Origin: Arsenophonus endosymbiont of Aphis craccivora
GTDB lineage: Bacteria; Pseudomonadota; Gammaproteobacteria; Enterobacterales; Enterobacteriaceae
Direction: 5' to 3'
Length of the DNA stretch: 64,000 nucleotides
Assembly (NCBI RefSeq): GCF_013460135.1
Contig: NZ_CP038155.1
Coordinates: 806,001-870,000 of the forward strand
The translations under genes and the position numbers were made by a program. Under the pieces are notes generated by a model. That model was given only the letters and a program-made list of their open reading frames with translations, did no database searches and was not told the origin of the DNA. Below, in pieces: positions 59,806 through 64,000 of this stretch (position 1 is the stretch's first letter; every line of letters begins with the position of its first letter).

Positions 59806-62800
59806 TCAAAAAAGATTTTCTATTGTGAAGAATGAAGCAGTAGCATCCATCATCCCCAAATTAAAAAATTGACGGTAAATTTCATCTAACGATGAGTAAC
59901 AGAATGCTTGAATAACATGAACACTATTATCATTAAGAAGAGCCGAATAACTTGTAGCATTCATATCAAATATATCGATAACTTCCATACGTCCATTCAA
60001 TGGCCGAAGCCCCTCAGGTAAACCCTTTATATACCTTGCTTTATCCTCGTTTAACATATGGATATCTCTAAGCGCTGGATTTCTAACAATTTCATTAGAG
60101 TTCTTGAATTTACCCCAATTATTCCCACGTATCTCACCATGACTGCCACTAACAATAACAATATTACGGTCATCGTTCGTGTTTTTCAGTAAAAATTCCA
60201 GTATTTCATCAGTACTGGTCCGATCTACCTTAGTATCAGAACCAAATTTAAGAGCGCCGTCAACATCAAATATTCTGTAGTGGGGTTTTAAACCTACGCC
60301 TTCCATTTCGGGAAAACGTATCTGTTCTCTAACAAAAAATGGATAATCAAGCTGAGTTACAGTAAAATTAGAGGCACTACCTGAAGAACCGCTTCTCAGT
60401 TTATTAACCTCTTTAGTATTTCTTAATCCAGCCTTACTCACAGAATTTGCTTTCGCAAAGCCAGCAGCCATTCCCGCTAACCACGTGGCGAGCGATACCC
60501 AGCCTAAAGTAGCTGAAGCCTCTGGATTGGAATCTTCCATTGCACCACTCACTATTCCGGTGATATCCGATGCAATACCCAACCCGCCAATAATCAATAA
60601 TGACGCAGATGCAGAACTAATTGCCGCCATAACACCACCGGCTGCCGCAATAGAAGCGCCTGCCGTGAACACTGCGAAGCCAATCCCAATGATTCCTGCC
60701 ACAATCCCCGTAATCGCCTGCCAACTGAGATGGCCTGACGGGTCGGTATGATTGATGGGGTCACCGGCACAGTAAGCATAATGGTTAATGCCGCCTGCAC
60801 CGAATGGACTTAAGCTGTCCTGACAGTTAAAGCGCATTAACACCGGATTATAAGCTCGGTAGCCGTTGCCTAAATGATACGTACCACTGACAGGGTCAAC
60901 CCGCTCACCATTAAAACCAGGCAGCCTATCGCTCGGTTTACCACTGCCGTAAGGTGACCAGACGTGGAGCTCACCTTCGGCAGAGGTCCCCGCCTCTTCA
61001 GACCATAGCAGGCTGTCGTTTTTGTCTCCCGCCGTTAGCGTCAATCCCTTATCGTCACTCACGCCCAAACAGGTTAGTTATTAATTTTTGAATAAACCAT
61101 TCCAATTATGACCGGTTTTAACCAACCGGGTTGCTTTGTTTGTTGACGTGTTAACTTCATTGACCCATTCAGCCCCACGATAATAAAGTTCCCTGACGTC
61201 ATTGTTGCCCGCGTGGCGCGTAATCAAACGGTTCAAGGCATCGTACCTGTAGGTCCCTGTGCGGTGGATTGTCTCATCACTTACGCCCGTTAGACGTCCC
61301 ATCACGTCATAGGTCAGGGTTCGACCCGCTTCATCGCGGGTCATCCGGTCTTCAGCGTCATAGCTTAAGTTGATGGTCTTCGGATAGTTATCGTGCGTAT
61401 TAGTTAGCGTTGTCAGCTGGGTCGTGTCGCTCGCGTTCTGATAACTATAGGTCGCCGTGGTGGTACTGCGGTCAACAAAGGTGGTCTTGACGGAAGTGAG
61501 GTTATTAAGGGCATCATAGCGGTACGTTTGCGCGCTCATCCGATGGCCATATGCATCCACCGTTAGGCTGTCTCCAGAGGCTGTGTAGCGAATCAGTCGG
61601 TTACGGTTGTCATAACCATACTGCTCTTCACGGCAGGTTAGGCAATTTTTCTGTGTCGTGCGTGCAGCGAGTAGACAGTTTTTCAGCCACGTTTGTGATA
61701 ACATCAGTGTGGTACCGCGTTTGTCCGTGATGGTACGCGTGATTTCACGCCCAAAAATGTCATAGTTGAACGCAGTCGCTAAAGACGAGGTAGAAGCCTT
61801 ATCACGCACTGGCTGGCTATTTAATCGACCCAATGCATCATAAGTTAGGTTAACCGTTAAGCTATCATCGGTAATGCGGGTGACGCGACCGTGTGCATCC
61901 ATGCTGTACTGGGTTTGTTTACCAGTAATATCAGTATAGGAAACTGGAGCACCTTTTAGCGTATACTTATACTTTGCCTTGCGGTTCTGTGCATTATGTA
62001 AAAATGCCTCTTCCTTCAACTGGCCGGCCTTTGACCAGGTGTTTTCAAGCTTGGCGCTGGCTTCCTGAGCGTTCAGTAATTTTCCGGTTTGCTTGTCATA
62101 GTTGAATATTTGGCGAATACCCTCAGCCTTTATACTGCATATACTGCATATACTGCATATACTGCATATACTGCATATACTGCATATACTGCATATACTG
62201 CATATACTGCATATACTGCTAACGGCATTACCTAACTCTGGAATATAGGTGTATTTCACTGCTTTCCCCGATGGCAGGGTAATAGTTGAGGGCGTGGGCG
62301 AGACACCCTGATAGCGATAGGCAGTCTTGCGGCCTCCGCTGACACGTTGCGTGACCCTGCCTAGACTATCAAAGGTTTGCGTACCCAGGAACCAAGTCCG
62401 GGAACCCCCTTGGATATCCAAGCCGGTGACGCTAATGGAAGCCACTGCATTGCCGGTAAGGTGAGGGGCATACGTCCGGCTAACGACGGTACCGTCAGGC
62501 AATGCTTGGGTTAATACCCGACCATATTCATCATAGGTTCTTTGTGTAATCTGACCCAGCTCGTCCTGTTCTTCGAGTAACTGCCCTAGGCCATCCCACT
62601 GATAAGTGGATTCGCTATATTTTGCCCAGGTGAGGTCTTTGACGATTTTATTAAGCGGAAGCTGACTGATTTTATCTAACGTGCTGGTCACGCTAGCGCT
62701 AGTCAGCGCTGTGTTACACCGGTACTGCTTTGGCTGTAAACGGTCTGCGTGAGCGCAATTGGGTCTGTCTGTTGCAGCGATTTTTTACCGTCAGAGAACG

Positions 62801-64000
62801 AGACCGCTTTCTTTTCTCCCCATCCGCCATAGGTAATCTCGGAGGTTAACGGGTAAGCCGTCTGGCTTCCGGTTAACCAATCCTTGACGGTACCGGAGCT
62901 AACCTCACCTAACTGATTATGTTGACAGCTAAAGGTGGCATACCACCGCGCCGTCTCGGTATCAAAGGTGTCTTGACGGAGTGCACGTCCCGCACCGTCA
63001 AAAGACGTTTTATGTTTATTTCCCCACGCATCCGTTTCGATTGAATAAGGCCCTGCCGGATGAACCCGATATTCCCAGGTGCTGGTGTTGGTATACACTG
63101 AATCAGGACAGAGTGTCCGACGTATTATCCGTCCCAGTTTATCGTAAGCATAATGGGTTTCTATCCCTTGGGCAGAGGTTTCAGACAACACATTGCCTGT
63201 GCTGATGTGTCTAACGGTGGTGTTTGTTGCCGTTAGCCCGTCGTGGCCTGTGAACGCGTGATGCTCAGTGACAGCCTGCTCCGTCATGGTGTAAGTTAAT
63301 AGCTGGCTATACGTAAACGTTTTTTCTTGACGGATATCGGGTGTTAAAGTGATAGTTTTGCGATGAAGACACCCATATATCGGGCGTGAATGCTTATCAG
63401 CATAATAGGTATTCTCCGTCAGGCTACGTTTATTTCCCGTGGTTTGCTTGACCGTTTTTTGCACCACAGCATAGCCGTTACCTGTTATTGTCTCTAATGC
63501 CGCTAACGGCTGCCACGTGTACTGGGTCATATTCTTCGGTTCACGACCGCTCTTTTGCAACGGGGTGAGCGATTGGCTTTTAACATACCGGGTAAAGCCA
63601 TACGGGTCCGCCGGACAGTTACTGCCCTCTCCTTCGGCAGGGTAATAGGTGTACTCACTGATTGTCCCATCCGGCGCTTCCTGACGAACAGGATTGCCGA
63701 ATTCATCAAATTGATAACGTGTCACCACCGCGCGAGAAGCGGTACCCCCTTTTTCGCCAGGTTCGGACCACGTCTCTTTTTTCGTCTTCGGCAAAGCATG
63801 CTGAGTCGGTTGGTCATCAAATTTAACCCCCGCTTTTGCGTAATACTGGGTCTCACTGAGATGAGTTTTGCCTTCCCGCACCGTTTTTTCAGACGCAAGC
63901 AGATGATAGGCGTTGTAGCGGCGGGTTACCTGACAAAGAATATGGCCGTCCGCATCCAACCGTTGCTCGGTAGAGCCGTACTGATAATCAGGCAGAAAGA
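59806..64000 (-). pseudogene. tccC: TccC-like Tc toxin component (YD/RHS-repeat), split, 5' end outside window
   Basis: Reads from the window edge (open frame) to 59806 as a TccC-type protein: YD/RHS repeats (YDKLGRIIRR, YDEYGRVLTQALPDG, YDALGRLN, YDALNRLITRHAG), then the core PGFNGERVDPVSGTYHLGNG and SPFGAGGINHYAY...DPSGHLSW. Such proteins form a shell that encloses and cleaves off a C-terminal toxin. Lesions: a frameshift near 62700 and two adjacent TAA codons (about 61078-61083) before LGVSDDKGLTLTAGDKN. The last 300 residues are an Ala/Gly/Ile-rich hydrophobic stretch (about 118-205 of the final segment) and a variable domain with H310 (SGSH-G) and C390. A 9-bp repeat array lies inside. 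The three segments are otherwise clean. Confidence 0.85.
62132..62219 (-). repeat. 9-bp tandem repeat array (about 9.8 copies) inside tccC
   Basis: Nine exact units of ATACTGCAT (62132-62212) plus a 7-bp partial. In the gene's direction each unit encodes Ser-Ile-Cys, so the frame is kept. It sits at ELGNAVSSI|KAEG, where relatives have a single SSI/SSV-KA junction, so it is an expansion of one native unit. Confidence 0.96.

Noticed and set aside
62132..62219. Short regular repeats that might suggest a CRISPR array
   Set aside because: The unit is 9 bp with no spacers and lies inside a coding frame; it is a simple tandem repeat.
1..64000. tRNA, rRNA or replication-origin features
   Set aside because: Read on both strands; no cloverleaf, rRNA segment or DnaA-box cluster was recognised.

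Overview
The window is AT-rich chromosomal DNA of an enterobacterium. The gene orders hemYXDC / cyaA-cyaY-lptM-dapF-yigA-xerC-yigB-uvrD-corA / recQ-pldB-yigL, tpiA-yiiQ-yiiR-fpr, coaD-waaA, waaC-waaF-hldD, yibQ-envC-yibN-secB-gpsA-cysE-trmL and cpxA-cpxR-cpxP are those of Enterobacterales. The low GC, the many freshly broken genes, the expanded insertion sequence, a Tc (insecticidal) toxin gene and a toxin-carrying lambdoid prophage remnant together suggest an insect-associated Morganellaceae symbiont such as Arsenophonus. The genus is an inference from content; no marker gene settles it.

Layout. 1-13 kb: haem genes (hemY partial, hemX, hemD, hemC) on the minus strand, then cyaA with its conserved CRP site and TTG start, cyaY, and the lptM-dapF-yigA-xerC-yigB-uvrD run. 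13-21 kb: corA, yigI, recQ and yigL are all broken by stops, frameshifts or insertions, while pldB is intact. 21-36 kb: a truncated fimbrial chaperone, alkA, a decayed invasin-like inverse autotransporter, tpiA, yiiQ, broken yiiR, fpr, emrD with a short internal deletion, and a decayed M66-type metalloprotease. 36-53 kb: mutM, coaD, LPS-core genes (waaA, a broken glycosyltransferase, waaC, waaF, hldD), then yibQ, envC, yibN, secB, gpsA, cysE with a frameshifted tail, trmL and a broken epimerase. 53-56 kb: cpxA and cpxR, a CpxR box, a nonsense-mutated cpxP, and an apparently intact CpxQ small RNA in the cpxP 3' end. 56-64 kb: prophage remnant (terminase large and small, Rz1/Rz, deleted endolysin, holin) directly downstream of a TccC-like YD/RHS-repeat toxin that runs off the window.

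Six copies of one 1055-bp IS903-group element (IS5 family) are present, all with intact 307-aa transposases. Three copies (in corA, recQ and the epimerase) have perfect 9-bp target duplications and are simple insertions. The other three lack duplications and sit at junctions between unrelated blocks, so they mark recombination or deletion events. A base near the 3' end of the element separates the same two groups.

Functionally, the window keeps housekeeping and envelope functions (haem, cAMP, DAP, LPS inner core, septal hydrolysis control, SecB export, Cpx signalling). It is losing adhesion, a secreted protease, magnesium uptake by CorA, RecQ and prophage functions. No tRNA, rRNA or CRISPR array was seen.
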